A stretch of DNA of 64,000 nucleotides from assembly GCA_032878915.1 (NCBI GenBank), contig JAVQMG010000125.1:8561501-8625500 (forward strand), written 5' to 3'. Shown piece after piece: positions 9,923-21,225 of the stretch. A model generated the notes under the pieces. The model did not search any database and was not told where the DNA came from. It saw only the letters and a program-made list of their open reading frames with translations. Position numbers and translations under genes: made by a program. The DNA is from Castanopsis chinensis (taxonomy: Eukaryota; Streptophyta; Magnoliopsida; Fagales; Fagaceae). Every line of letters starts with the position of its first letter. Position 1 is the first letter of the stretch.

Positions 9923-11407
9923 CAGGGACGGACCCAGAATTTTAAGCTGGGGGGGCTGGAGATAAGCGAAAAAAAAAAATTTCAAATATGCATCTATTAG
10001 TATTAATAAACTATCAACCAAGACAAATACCTAAGAATCATTGTTTATTAATATATTAAGACACAATCATCTACCAACAAAAACAAAAGACTTGAAACAC
10101 TATTGTTTCTTAATATAATCATTTATGAAAAGGGAACTCGACTATTTTTCAAATTTTCAAAATTATCTATGATTGAATCCAACATTGTGGGATAGCAACA
10201 TTAGTTGTTGGCAATTCTATGTTGACTTCGAAAGAATGTGAATATTTTCTTTTGAAAAAATCAAGTATTGTAGTTGATTTTTTCATGATCTACAAATATA
10301 ATAAGAATCATATATACTAAATTTGTGTGATAATTTTCTTAAATGTGTGACAATTTTCTATATTATATGATTTGTTTTTTCTTTTTTATCTTAGGTCTGC
10401 CTTTATTTATCTTTGTCTTTGTTGTCTCCATCTTTCTAACATTAACCCACTAACTCAATCTCACTACAGCACTACCAACATTACAAATTTATTCTGCACT
10501 ACTGACAAAAACTTTTCTTTAACTTTTATTTTTTTTTGTCACAATGTCACTTGTCACTTGTCACTTGTCATAATGTCACTTGTCCCTATTATGGTCAACA
10601 AAGATGAGAACAAGCAAACTGTCAAATTGTCAAAGTAATCTCTACAAGCTCTACTCTCTCTATCTCTCTTATCTATATAATACAAGTGGTAGAGTGACAG
10701 AGAGTAACAAAGCCAAAAAGCCCAAAACAAAAAACGCCACAGGCCGCAGCACAGAATCACAATCACAATCACAATCACAATCACCAACATCAGTAATCAG
10801 TTCATCACTCATCATCAGTCATTAATAAAACACAAACACTCCACAAGCAAGCACAAACATTTTATTTATTTTGTAGGTTTTGAAGGAAACTAGGAAAAGA
10901 TCATAGATTCATATATTAAATACCTGTGAAGTGAAGGCTTGAGCAACCGGCGACGGTGGCAAGATGGGCCTTGTGTCAGCGTCGGCGTGGCATGGGTACT
11001 GCTGTAGCAGACTCTCACCGTCTCGCGTCGGCGTTGGTGTGAAGTGGGTACTGCTGTAGTGGCGTTGGCGTGGGTCTCTATCTCTCTACTCTATCTCGCC
11101 TCACTATCTCTCTATACTCTGTTTCCTTTCTTTTTTTATTTTTCCTTCACTTTCTCGTTTCTCTGTTAGGTTTAATTTACTGCTGAGTTTTTTTTTTACA
11201 TGGGTCATGGGCTCTTGCCTCTTGGGCTGGCTGGCTGGGCTTGGTATTCAGGATATTTGGGAGGGGGCCTGAGCTAAAATCAAAGGGGGGCCAAGCCTAT
11301 ATATATATATATATTTTTTTTTTTTTGAAAAATTTAACTTGTAATTTTTTTTTTTTTGGGCCCAGGGGGTCCGGGCCCCTTTAGGCCCCCACCTGGGTCC
11401 GTCCCTA
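9923..11407. mobile_element. Non-autonomous hAT element, 1.49 kb
   Basis: The termini CAGGGACGGACCCAG and CTGGGTCCGTCCCTA are inverted repeats of the CAGGG/TAGGG type found in hAT elements. The subterminal 'gggggggcc' runs also fit. Units B (16193) and D (59798) lack it and read straight through at the same site, so this is a clean insertion into unit A. The flanking 8-mers GTTTGTTG and CTTCGTGG match at only 5 of 8, a decayed 8-bp TSD. No transposase is present. Inside are a (TGTCACT)-type short repeat near 10547-10580, an (AATCAC)n run at 10755-10784 and a GC-richer part near 10940-11090 that may be captured DNA. Confidence 0.8.
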
Positions 11408-11483
11408 CTTCGTGGGGTTTTTGATTTTTTCTTTTACTTTATTAATTTAATTTTTGTTAAATGATGCTTGTGTTTTTATTTTT

Positions 11484-11685
11484 GGGCAAGGATTTGCTGC
11501 AAACTAAAGATGCAGCAACACTTGCAAAATGCACACGTGTCAAGTGGCCATTTGGTGAAAAAGTTAACCTTGACATGGAAGTTTTCCTTTAAATATAAGC
11601 CTAGACTGGTGTCTATTTGAGACATTGTCACGTGTGCATTTTTTGCAGGAGTTGCTGCAACTTAGTTGGCAGCAAATTCTTACCC
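11484..11685. mobile_element. MITE with GGGCAAGGATTTGCTGC ends (unit A)
   Basis: The terminal inverted repeats are GGGCAAGGATTTGCTGCAAA and its complement ending GCAGCAAATTCTTACCC. The inverted homology extends about 50 bp inward, through the CACACGTGTC region. The flanks read TTTATTTTT on both sides, compatible with a 9-bp Mutator-type TSD, though the site is T-rich and so weakly informative. Orthologous copies lie in unit B (16266-16466) and unit D (59869-60067), so the insertion predates the unit duplication. Confidence 0.7.
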
Positions 11686-12679
11686 TTTATTTTTTTTATT
11701 TTTTATAATCTATTTAATTCCAAGGGTGATACGTTTGCATCCTTTTATGTTTGCATTCTTTTATGTAAGGTTGATTTGATTTGTCGTTCTCTTTCTTATA
11801 TTCTTCTGGGTTGAATATTGTTTTTTATTTCTTTTAATATTCTTGGAAGCGTTTTTCAAATCAAAGCTCTAGTTGGTAATATCACAGGTTTAAACATATT
11901 TCTGTCTAAATCTGTGAATTATCTCTAGTTTTCTAGAATGTTGTGGCTGCTTTGTTTCAAAGCCGTAGGCTTTTCTCAATGTTTTCAATATTCAAATCAC
12001 CCAAAATTTTCGCTGCCAATTATTATGTGCTTTTATTTGATCTCAGCTTCAAAAGATAGTCTCCCACATTAAATATTGGAGTTGTTTACAGGTTTGTCTT
12101 CTGCGTGTTTATTTGTAATTTTGAAAGTTCTCTTAAGGTATTAATGTTCAAAAGATGCGTTCTTTGGTGGTTGCCATCTTTCAATGTCTCTCTTATAGAA
12201 TAATATTCTAATTGAATGATCAGTCTTTTAAAGAAATGGTTGGAATGTGTCTGGTGAGGGATCAAGCAAAGAGGTGGAACTTACTGAAACACATCTTTTT
12301 CAAGCATGCAAAGTCTCTTGAGATTTCTGTGAAAAATGATTCGCTGACTTTCCACTCCTTGGGAATCATGTAAATGCCCTCTAGGTTACCCATCATATTG
12401 CTGAGATGCACCTTTCGCAATTTCACTTGTCTTGGTAAGCTTGTCTCATGGCTATGGTTAATTTTGCAGCATAAAGATCAAGTGCAACTCTGTAAAGAAC
12501 AAGAGGTTATATCACAGGTCATATACATTTGAAAAATGTTTTTGTAATAATGTGTGTTTTTTTCTTGGGGGGTTATTATTTTTCAACAATTTTCTAGTTT
12601 TTTGAAAAATGATTTTGTAGTAATGCGTGTGTGTGTGTGTGTTGTTTTTTTTTTGGGGGGGGGGGGGGGGGCGGTTTAG

Positions 12680-12763
12680 GGTTTCAGGTGTCACTCATTA
12701 GGTGGTGGAACTGGGTCTGTGATGGGGACGCTTTTGATTTCGAAGAATTGGGAGGTGTACACG
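12680..12763 (+). pseudogene. Beta-tubulin exon 2 fragment, copy 3 (unit B)
   Basis: Same exon as the previous copies, with a 2-bp deletion inside the GFQVCHS codons (CAGGTGTCAC instead of CAGGTGTGTCAC) that shifts the frame. It is preceded by a 17-base G-run and a (GT)n run in the intron. Confidence 0.8.
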
Positions 12764-13327
12764 TTCTGGCCTTACTATATTATAGTTATGATGATAGACA
12801 ACCTTTCTTTGGTTTGTTGATAGTATGAAATATACACAGCCTAAAAGATCTAATTGTTGGAAAATTTACTAAAAGTGCCTGCAAGTCTTTTCCAACTGTT
12901 TGTTTGAGTTGCCACTTTAATATGTTCATTTTAATTTCCATGCAAGTAGATGCTGCTTTGGCGCTTCTTGGAAACATAATTTTATACGTGTGCCAGAACA
13001 TGTATCCTCTTAGACTGCGTTCTCACACTTTATTTGCATGGTGTGGATTTCCAATAAAAAAAAAAAAATTTAGAATGATGCTGAAACGCTTCTGCTTTGT
13101 CATTACTAATTTCAGAATGGCAACATAAAACCCCTTTTTCTTGATCTCGTCTTTAATTTGCCTCCTTCCCATAAAAAATATCATTTATGTTTTCTCTACT
13201 TATTATTGATACTGTCCTCGTTAAACTCTGATTTTCTAATCATTCCTAGACTTTTATGATTCTCTTATTTTGAAGTTTCTTTTATAGTTTTTAACTCATA
13301 TTAGTTCTGTTGTACTTGCTTTTTGTA

Positions 13328-13359
13328 GAGAACTAACCCCAGCTGAAATTGATGTATTT
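13328..13359 (+). pseudogene. PSMA2 last-exon fragment (unit B)
   Basis: After TTTTTGTAG the bases encode LTPAEIDV, the near-C-terminal motif of proteasome alpha-2. The exon is then broken at GATGTATTTG, where unit C continues to the true end. Confidence 0.7.
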
Positions 13360-13479
13360 GCTTTATCATGAGGTGGGCTTTCAGGACATGTAAGAGATAT
13401 TGTCCATCATCTTCCTTCTCTTTTTCTGTTGAAAATTGTTAGATATTGACTTTGTTTCTTTGTACATGTACTTGAAACA

Positions 13480-13647
13480 GTACATACGGAGAGAGCGGAA
13501 GAATAGGGCATTTGAAGTGTTAAAATGGTCCATGACAGGTTTTAAGATGGTTTTATTGTATTCCTTATGTGAATGGATAGCTGCTTTATCGTACCATTCA
13601 AATTCTAATTTGTTCAAGTTTCTTGATGATTGTAATTTTCCTTGATT
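13480..13647 (+). pseudogene. LINE RT C-terminal fragment (unit B)
   Basis: An open frame reads YIRRERKNRAFEVLKW followed by LLYSLCEWIAALSYHSNSN and FKFLDDCN, the pattern of the C-terminal end of plant LINE ORF2 proteins. No catalytic domain is included. Confidence 0.55.
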
Positions 13648-13933
13648 TGACCACCTGCGTGTGCTTGTGTGCAAGGTGATGTTCATATTTTCCTGTTCTT
13701 TAATTTCCTGTTACAAAGTTTTGGTTTGTCTTGCGTCATCGTGATAAAAAATTCCTCAATATCCCAGAAAGTTTCTATTTGTGCCTTTTTTGCTTTATCA
13801 TGAGACGGGCTTTCAGGCGTGTAATAGATATTGTCCATAATCTTCCTCTCTTTTACTATCATAATTGTTAGATATTGATTTTGTTTCTTCGTACATGTAC
13901 TCGAAACATTGTTAATTGTGTTGATCACTGTAG

Positions 13934-14014
13934 TTGAGGACATCGAATGCTCCAATATAGCTGATGTTATTGTTGAACTGAATCTTTCGAGTGCTTCAAA
14001 TGCCCTTAAAGAAG
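13934..14014 (+). pseudogene. Exon-like block EDIECSN, open copy (unit B)
   Basis: 81 bp between an acceptor-like TGTAG and a donor-like GTAATG, uninterrupted: EDIECSNIADVIVELNLSSA then SNALKE. This is the least damaged of three copies (also 7343 and 19719). The parent gene was not recognised. Confidence 0.45.
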
Positions 14015-16265
14015 GTAATGTAATTCTTTCATTCCTTTGGTTTGTTTCTAGCAACTCCAATGTGTAAATGTCATTAATACCTATAGCTCTTTCAATAGTA
14101 TATTTGGATTAATATGCTTTTGTATAATAGTGAGGTTATCTACTGATGTTGCAAAGTTGTTTTTATTCTTTTGTCAACCAAGTATTGCAATTCTTTTCCT
14201 TTTTGGTATGAGATTGAGAAAATATTACAGGTTTACCTCTTGGTGTCTTGGAAAAGTTAAAATTAATATCCAGTCCTTTAACCTTGATGACAACCCTATT
14301 TTGTGACTTCTTGATCGTGGGTTTTTTGTTTGTTTTTGTTTTGTTTTGTGATAAACTTATCCATTGCTTTTTTGGCATTTTTATTGAGTTTTATTTGATC
14401 TTGGGCGTCATTTTTCTGTGGACTAATTGATTTTTATGATGTCATCTAAAAATAAATAAAAAAATCACCTAACCTAGCATGAATGAAGGTGCACAATCTG
14501 GATACAATTGACAGTCATAAAAGCTTCACTAATTTAGACCACCTTAAATATATTATGTTTATGGAGAATTTTTTGCTACATAGAACACTTCTTTGACTTT
14601 TTAGTTTGACACTTCTTTATTTTGTGGTATCTGCTGTAGAGAAGTTGATTGTTTTGGTTTGGGAACATAAATAAACTTTGTATTATATACATGTATCTTG
14701 CAATTTCTAGGGTCTAAGTTTTGCTGGATTATTACATTGGTTGCAATGGATGTCTTTTGACTTTTCCTTACTTTTTGCCGATAAGCTTTGTATTTGCAAG
14801 AATTCTTCTATTTTTGGAACACTCCTTTGCCTATTTTGGTTGAAAGAGGATAGTGGTGCTGACAAGTTGTTACTGGCTAATTAAAAGAGTTCAGGCACAA
14901 TCTTATTGTGTGGCCTTTACAGTAATAAATATTGAGGCTAAACTTTTAGTTTTTTCTTTCATTGGGCTGGTGTGTGTATTTCAGGTTTTATTCATCATGC
15001 TTTATTAAACTCCTGCATTGCTCTGCTTGTTTATGTTGGTTCCTTTGTCTATTTGCCTTTGATTTGCACTTATGTCAAATGTTACAAACTTAAGCTCATC
15101 AATTTTCCACCCTTCTTATTATTTTTGAATTTTGGTCAAATTATGATTCATTGTTATATGTTAATTGTATTAGATATATAGATATGCTTTTGAACATGTG
15201 CTTAATTATTGGATTAAGATAATTATAAGTTAGAAAAACAATTTGTTGGAGTGACCTTGAATTGAGATCAGGATTCCCTTTAGTTTTCTCAATAATCTTA
15301 TCTTATGTTCGTTTTTGTTGATCTTTTCTTGGTTTTAGTTGAGGCTGGTTATACTGTGTTCGCGGTGCCTCTTTTAAGTCCAGTTTGGATTGTCACTTAA
15401 TGTCCAACTATACTAAGCAAGATTTTTGTGGTGCTTCGCTGTGGACATTGATTTGGCAATGAGCCCTCTTTACTACCTTGTTTGTTTTTCTTTCCTAAAA
15501 TCAACAGAATTTTTAAAGATAATTGTTTTTGGTTGTTTTAATTAGTTCTAATACTCAGCTCTTTTGTTACTTTTCCTTGGTTTCGTTTCCATTTTTTTGG
15601 GTGGATTATTAACTCCAGACTCAGTGAGTGAGTGTTTGAAATTTCTCTTGCAATTCTTTTGCTTTTTTGTGTTTGTCTTGTTTAATTTTTGGTCATTCTG
15701 TGTTGGCAACCTTAATTCAATTTCAACGGCTAATCCGACAATGCCTCTTATAGGTGTGGGGTAGTAATATAACAGTGTGACCTGAATATGGTTGTGAAAG
15801 GAAGTCAGGACAGTGCTTTCTCTTCTACTGGCATGAGTTGGGCTTTTTGGGAATTATTTAAATTTAATTTATGTTTTGGATTGGCTTCATAATTTGTTAA
15901 GTTGGATTTTTGCTAATTAATTTCCTTGTTTCCAAATACCAGGAAGTAGAGAAGTGCTTGGCTTTCATGGTTAGTTGGATTTACCTCTATAGTTGTTGGG
16001 TAATATGCTAGTTTTTCTATATGTTATTTGGCAACTCTTGCCATTCTTAGTGCATGTTACAAATCTCATTTTGAGTCACTGTTTACTATTTATCATAATC
16101 TTTTTAGCATTTTGCTTTAGATTACCTAAGTTTTGATTGTGCTTCTACCTTAACTACTTATTTCAGATTTACTTTAGCTTTAACAATTGTTCGTTGGGGT
16201 TTTTGATTTTTTCTTTTGCTTTATTTATTTAATTTTTGTTAAATAGTGCTTGTGTTTTTATTTTT

Positions 16266-16466
16266 GGGCAAGATTTGCTTCAAACTAAAGTTTCAGCCAA
16301 CACCTGCAAAATGCACACGTGTCAAGTGGCCATTTGGTGAAAAATTTAATCTTGACATGGAAGTTTTCATTTAAATATAAGCCTAGACAGGTGTCTATTT
16401 AAGACATTGACATGTGTACATTTTTGCAAGAGTTGCTGCAACTTAGTTTGCAGCAAATCCTTGCCC
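16266..16466. mobile_element. MITE with GGGCAAG ends (unit B copy)
   Basis: Orthologous to 11484-11685, at the same place within the unit and with the same inverted-repeat ends. Confidence 0.7.
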
Positions 16467-17450
16467 TTTATTTTTTATTTTGTATAGTCCATTTAATTCT
16501 AGGGGTGATGTGCTTGCATCCTTTTATGTTTGCATTCTTTTATGTAAGGTTGATTTGATTTTGTCGTTCTCTTTCTTATTTTCTTTTGAGTTGAATTTTG
16601 TTTTATTTTTTTTAATATTCTTGTAAGCGTTTTTCAAATCAAAGTTCTAGTTGGTAATATCACAGGTTTAAACATCTTTGTGTCTAAATATGTGAATTAT
16701 CTCTAATTTTTTAGAATGTTGTGGCTGCTTTGTTTCAAAGCCGTAGGCTTCTCTCAATGTTTTCAATTTTCAAATCACCTAAAATTTTGGCTGCCAATTA
16801 TTATGTGCTTTTATTTGATCTCAGGTTCAAAAGATATAGTCTCCCACATTAAATATTGGAGTTGTTCACAGGTTTGTCTTCTGCGTGTTTATTTGTAATT
16901 TTGAAAGTTCTCTAAGGTTTTCATGTTCAAAAGGTATGTTCTTTGGCGGTTGCCATCTTTCAATGTCTCTCTTATAGAATAATATTCTAATTGAATGATC
17001 AGTCTTTTAAAGAAATGGTTGGAATGTGTCTGGTGAGAGATCAAGCAAAGTGGTGGAACTTATTGAAACACATCTTTTTCAAGCGTGCGAAGTCTCTTGA
17101 GATTTCTGGGAAAAATGATTTGCTGGCTTGCCACTCCTTGGGAATCATGTAAATGCCCTCTAGGTTACCCATCGTATTGCTGAGATGCACCTTCTGTAAT
17201 TTCACTTGTCCTGGTAAGCTTGTCTCATGGCCATGGTTAATTTTGTAGCATAAAGATCAAGTGCAACTCTGTAAAGAAAAAGAGGTAAATATCATAGGTC
17301 ATATACATTTGTTCACACCATTAAATTTAAACTTAAAATGTATGTAGCGATATTTCTTTTATTTTTATTTTTATTTACTACATATTTAATTTAATTAAAT
17401 GCTTTTCTTAAGAATAACTGATGTAGGATCTCTCACTCAACTTTAATTTC

Positions 17451-17472
17451 GAAAATTGGGACTGCCTACAAG
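17451..17472 (+). pseudogene. Beta-tubulin exon 1 end fragment ENWDCLQ
   Basis: GAAAATTGGGACTGCCTACAAG encodes ENWDCLQ (functional tubulins have ENCDCLQ), directly followed by the tubulin intron start GTATAAAATTCTC. It is fused to unrelated sequence on its 5' side at the end of the unit B tail. Confidence 0.75.
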
Positions 17473-17653
17473 GTATAAAATTCTCATGTAATTTTATGTT
17501 TGTAATGTTTGATTTGAAATGTGAAATGGGTCGGTTTCAAATGGGGGTTATTATTTTTCAACAATTTTTTAGCTTTTTGAAATTTTTTTTTTTTTGCAAT
17601 AATGTGTTTTATTTATTTTCTTGGTTTTTGGGGGGGGGGGGGGTGGGGGTTAG

Positions 17654-17739
17654 GGTTTCAGGTGTGTCACTCATTAGGTGGCGGAACTGGGTCTTTTATG
17701 GGGACGCTTTTGATTTCGAAGATTAGGGAGGAGTACATG
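17654..17739 (+). pseudogene. Beta-tubulin exon 2 fragment, copy 4 (unit C)
   Basis: Encodes GFQVCHSLGGGTGSFMG then LLISKIREEYM. It is open across the GTP-binding signature but truncated after IREEY, as in the other copies. This is the best-preserved exon 2 fragment. Confidence 0.85.
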
Positions 17740-18303
17740 TTCTGGCCTTACTGAATTATAGTTATGATGATAGACAACCTTTCTTTGGTTTGTTGGTAGT
17801 ATGAAATAAACACAGCCTAAAAGATCTAATTGTTGGGAAATTTACTAAAATAGCTTGCAAGTTTTTTCTAACTGTTTGTTTGAGCTGCCACTTTAATGTT
17901 CATTTTAATGTCCATGCTGGTAGCTTCCTCTTTGGTGCTCCTTGAAAACATAATTTTATATGTGAGTGCCAGAACGTGTATCCTCTTTGACTGTGTTCTC
18001 ACACTTTATTTGCATGGTGTGGCTTTTCAATAAAAAAAACTAATTTAGAATGATGATGAAATGCTTTTGCTCTGTCATTACTAATTTCAGAATGGCAACA
18101 TAAAACCCCTTTTTCTTGATCTCGTCTTTAATTAGCCTCCTTCCCATAAAAATTTATCATTTATGTTTCCTCTACTTATTATTGATACTCTCCTCGTTAA
18201 ACTCTAATTTTCTAATCATTCCTAGACTTTTATGATTCTCTTATTTTGATGATTCTTTTGTAGTTTTTAACTCATATTAGTTTTGTTGTACTTGCTTTTT
18301 GTA

Positions 18304-18351
18304 GAGAACTAACCCCAGCTGAAATTGATGTATTTAGCTGAAGTGGAGTAG
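18304..18351 (+). pseudogene. PSMA2 terminal exon with stop codon (unit C)
   Basis: Encodes LTPAEID and, after a small deletion that shifts the frame, YLAEVE and a stop (TAG). That is the exact C-terminus of plant proteasome subunit alpha type-2. About 200 bp of 3'-UTR-like sequence follows. The copy is broken by the frameshift and has no upstream exons in this unit. It shows that units A and B have lost the end of this exon. Confidence 0.8.
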
Positions 18352-18563
18352 CTTGCTGCTTGCTCTTCTTGCCTGCTATATGTCTTTGAAGAGATATTAT
18401 TAATCAAATTTATGTTGCATTCCTTCACATTGTAGCAGGGGTGATCAATTTAATGTAGATTAATTGATAGGATTAAATTACCAACCTGTCTGAATTGGAG
18501 CCGCAAACTGGTGAGCCAATTGACCTGGTGTCCCTTTTTTTAGTGCGCTGGTGACTTAACTTT

Positions 18564-18880
18564 TCAAACACTCTCATTAAAAATTGCTTTACTTGCATGT
18601 TTAATGTTTTCTGTGTTGTGCCAGGATATGTGCCGGGGTTTATTGCCTTGCCTCTTCACGTGGCCAACTGAAACAGTTCTAAAATCATCGAGCCTTTGGC
18701 CGATTCCAGTTAGGATATTAGCTACAACAACGGGAGGGGTACACAACCCTGTGAGACTATCTGAAATTATCTTACAATTATGTTCAAAAAACACATTTTG
18801 CATACACCTCCCAAGCAAAGAGAACTCCTTCCTCCGTGGCCTTTGCTTCGATCTCCAAAGGTCCCAGTGTTTGGAAAATC
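18564..18880 (-). pseudogene. LINE RNase H-like domain fragment
   Basis: The minus strand encodes LGPLEIEAKATEEGVLFAWE and, after a frameshift, CKIISDSLTGLC...VVANILTGIGQRLDDFRTV and VGHVKRQGNKP. This is the RNase H-like domain (RVT_3 type) at the end of plant LINE polyproteins, with its conserved 'HV.R.GN..AH' block degraded to HVKRQGNKPRH. It was inserted in opposite orientation into unit C only. Confidence 0.75.
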
Positions 18881-19240
18881 AGTTACCATTTATGATTGTA
18901 ATTTCCCTTGATTTAGCTACCTGCGTGTACTTCTTGTGTTTAGGGTGATGTTCATATTTTCCTATTCTTTAATTTCCTGTTACAAAGTTTTGGTTTGTCC
19001 TGTGTCATCGTGATAAAAAGTTATCCGATATCCCTGGAAGTTTCTTTTTGTGCCTTGTTGTGGAGTTTGGTAATACAAGTTGAGTTTGCTAATACATCTT
19101 ATTTATTGACATGGGGTTTTTGCTTTATCATGTGGTGGGTTTCAGGTGTGTCTTAAGAGATATTGTCCATAATCTTCCTTCTCTTTTACTGTTGTAATTG
19201 TTAGATATTGATTTTGTTTCTTTGTTCATGTACTTGAAAC

Positions 19241-19407
19241 AGTACATACGGAGGGAGCGGAACAATAGAGCATTTAAAGGGTTAGAATGGTCCACGACGG
19301 GTTTTAAGATGCTTTCATTGTATTTCTTATGTGAATGGATGACTGCTTTATCATACCATTCAAATTCTAATTTGTTCAAGTTTCTTGATGATTGTAATTC
19401 TCCTTGA
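19241..19407 (+). pseudogene. LINE RT C-terminal fragment (unit C)
   Basis: Open frame YIRRERNNRAFKGLEWSTT then FKML...LCEWMTALSYHSNSN and FKFLDDCN, equivalent to 6830 and 13480. Confidence 0.55.
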
Positions 19408-19718
19408 TTTGACCACCTACATGTACTTCTTGTGTGCAGGTTGATGTTCTTATTTTCCTATTCTTTAATTTCCTGTTACAAAGTTTGGTTTTTCCTGCAT
19501 CATCGTGATAAAAGGTTTTCCCCGATATCCCAAAAAAGTTTGTTTTTGTGCCTTGTTGTGGAGTTTGGTAATACATCTTATTTTTTGGCATGGGGTTTTT
19601 TTCTTTATAATGAGGTGGGCTTTCAAGCGTGTGTAAGAGATATTGTCCATAATCTTCCTTCTCTTTTACTGTTGAAATTGTTAGATATTGATTTTATTCC
19701 TTCGTACGATCATTGTAG

Positions 19719-19800
19719 TTGAGGACATCGAATTCTCCGATATAGCTGATGGTATTGTTAAACTGAATCATCCAAGTGCTTCAAATGCCCTTTAAAGAAG
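19719..19800 (+). pseudogene. Exon-like block EDIECSN (unit C)
   Basis: Third copy, with substitutions (EDIEFSDIADGIVKLN) and the same T insertion as unit A that gives a stop near the end. Confidence 0.4.
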
Positions 19801-20525
19801 GTAATGTAATTCTTTCATTCCTTTGATTTGTTTCTAGCAACTCCAATTTGTCAATATCATTAACACCTTCAGCACTTTCAATAGTATATCTGGATTAATA
19901 TGCTTTTGTATAATTGTGAGGTTATCTACTGATGTTGCAAAGTTGTTTCTATTCTTTTGTCAACCAAGTATTGCAATTTTTTTCCTTTTTGGTGTGAGAT
20001 TGAGAAAATATTGCTGGTTTACCGCTTGGTGTCTTGGAAAAGTTAAAATTAATATCCAGTCCTTTAACCTTGATGACAACCCTATTTTGTGACTTCTTGA
20101 TCAATGTAGGGAGATTGTTATCTTAGAGGTAATGTTGCATTTGTTCCAACTCTTGGCTTAATGGGTTTGACTGATTCCTGCTAGGTACTGAATTTCAAAG
20201 TTATTATGGTTGATTTGTGTGTAGGTGAAAGTCTTATTCGTGGGTTTTTTGTTTGTTTTTGTTTTGTTTTGTGATAAACTTATCCATTGCTTTTTTGGCA
20301 TTTTTATTGAGTTTTATTTGATCTTGGGTGTCATTTTTCTGTGGACTAATTGGTTTTTATGATGTCATCTAAAAAAAATAAATCACCTAACCTAGCATGA
20401 ATGAAGGTGCACAATCTGGATACAATTGACAGTCATAAAAGCTTCACTAATTCAGACCACCCTGAATATATTATGTTTGGAAATGTATGGAGAATTTTTG
20501 GCTACATAGAACACTTCTTTGACTA

Positions 20526-21225
20526 GTTGTCTCGATCTACATGTTTATGCTTTATGCCATGTTTTCCTTTCCTTTGCTCTATGTTGATGTTAGGGTCACA
20601 TGTTCACATGCTAGTAGGATGTTTTTGCTATGCCTTGCTCGGATCTATGTATTTATGCCTATTTTGCCATGCTATAGGGTTAGATCCATGCTTTCACATG
20701 CTTATATGCTTGGATTCACATTTTTCCATGTTTAGGTGTTAGGATTTACATGTTTACATGCTTGTTCCTATGCCTATGTACCTAAATTTATGCTTTCACA
20801 TGCTTGTGTGCTTGGATTTATGTTCTCCACATGCTTTATACTATATTCCATGTGCTTGTGTGCTCCATTCCGTGAATGCTACTATGTTTCTTTGTGCCAT
20901 GTATGCTAGGCTTGGGTTGTGATATGTCATGATAGATGAATGAATAGGTTTTGGGATGATTGATGCCATGAATGTATGCTTAGATATATGCTAGTATGTG
21001 TGTGTGTGTGTGTGGATACAATATTGAAAATGGCTTTAATAGGATTAAGACATAAGATACAATGAGTGGAAGCCACTCATAGGGTTGGGTGATATTGGGT
21101 GCCTAACACCTTCTCAGAACCATATCTAAGCTCTGAACCCATCCTCTAGTAGTAAGATCAAAAGGTTTTTAGGCCATTGTAAAACTAGGTGGTGACTCCT
21201 CGTTGTGCCTACAATATATATAAAA
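20526..21225 (+). mobile_element. Decayed Ty3-type LTR remnant (plus orientation)
   Basis: Rich in 'cacatgct' and 'catgcttg' motifs (20590-20860), a (TG)n run (20997-21013), then 'gggtgcctaacaccttct' and 'ggtggtgactcct' blocks. These are the complement of blocks in 2881-4060, and the motif also appears in 50940-51112. No intact ends or coding remnants. Confidence 0.4.

Larger units (their letters stand above)
6087..12530 (+). repeat. Composite repeat unit A
   Basis: This is the first of the tandem units. Order along +: tubulin exon 2 fragment; a 'gatgctgctttggtgctcc' segment; PSMA2 terminal exon fragment; LINE C-terminal fragment; an 81-bp exon-like block (EDIECSN); about 4 kb of non-coding sequence with a MITE; and an exon-like HKDQVQLCKEQE block at 12472. 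The same order recurs in unit B and partly in C and D. Unit A is longer because it carries a 1.5-kb hAT-type insertion (9923-11407). Offsets between copies are about 6.6 kb (A to B, including the hAT) and about 5.0 kb (B to C). No continuous coding frame survives. Confidence 0.8.
12590..17455 (+). repeat. Composite repeat unit B
   Basis: Second tandem unit, the best complete copy without the hAT insertion. The order matches unit A, from the tubulin exon 2 fragment at 12680 through the PSMA2 exon end (13328), LINE fragment (13480), EDIECSN exon (13934) and MITE (16266) to the HKDQVQLCKEQE-like block (17250). It has an extra tail (17310-17450) that unit A has lost but unit D keeps. Many indels against A show long independent divergence. 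Confidence 0.8.
17456..20525 (+). repeat. Composite repeat unit C (3'-truncated)
   Basis: Third tandem unit. It carries the tubulin intron and exon, the full PSMA2 3' end with UTR-like sequence, an inverted LINE RNase H fragment (18564-18880), two successive copies of the 'gttttggtttgtcctgc...' sub-block, and the EDIECSN block. It is cut off at CACTTCTTTGACT, where LTR-like sequence begins. Confidence 0.75.
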
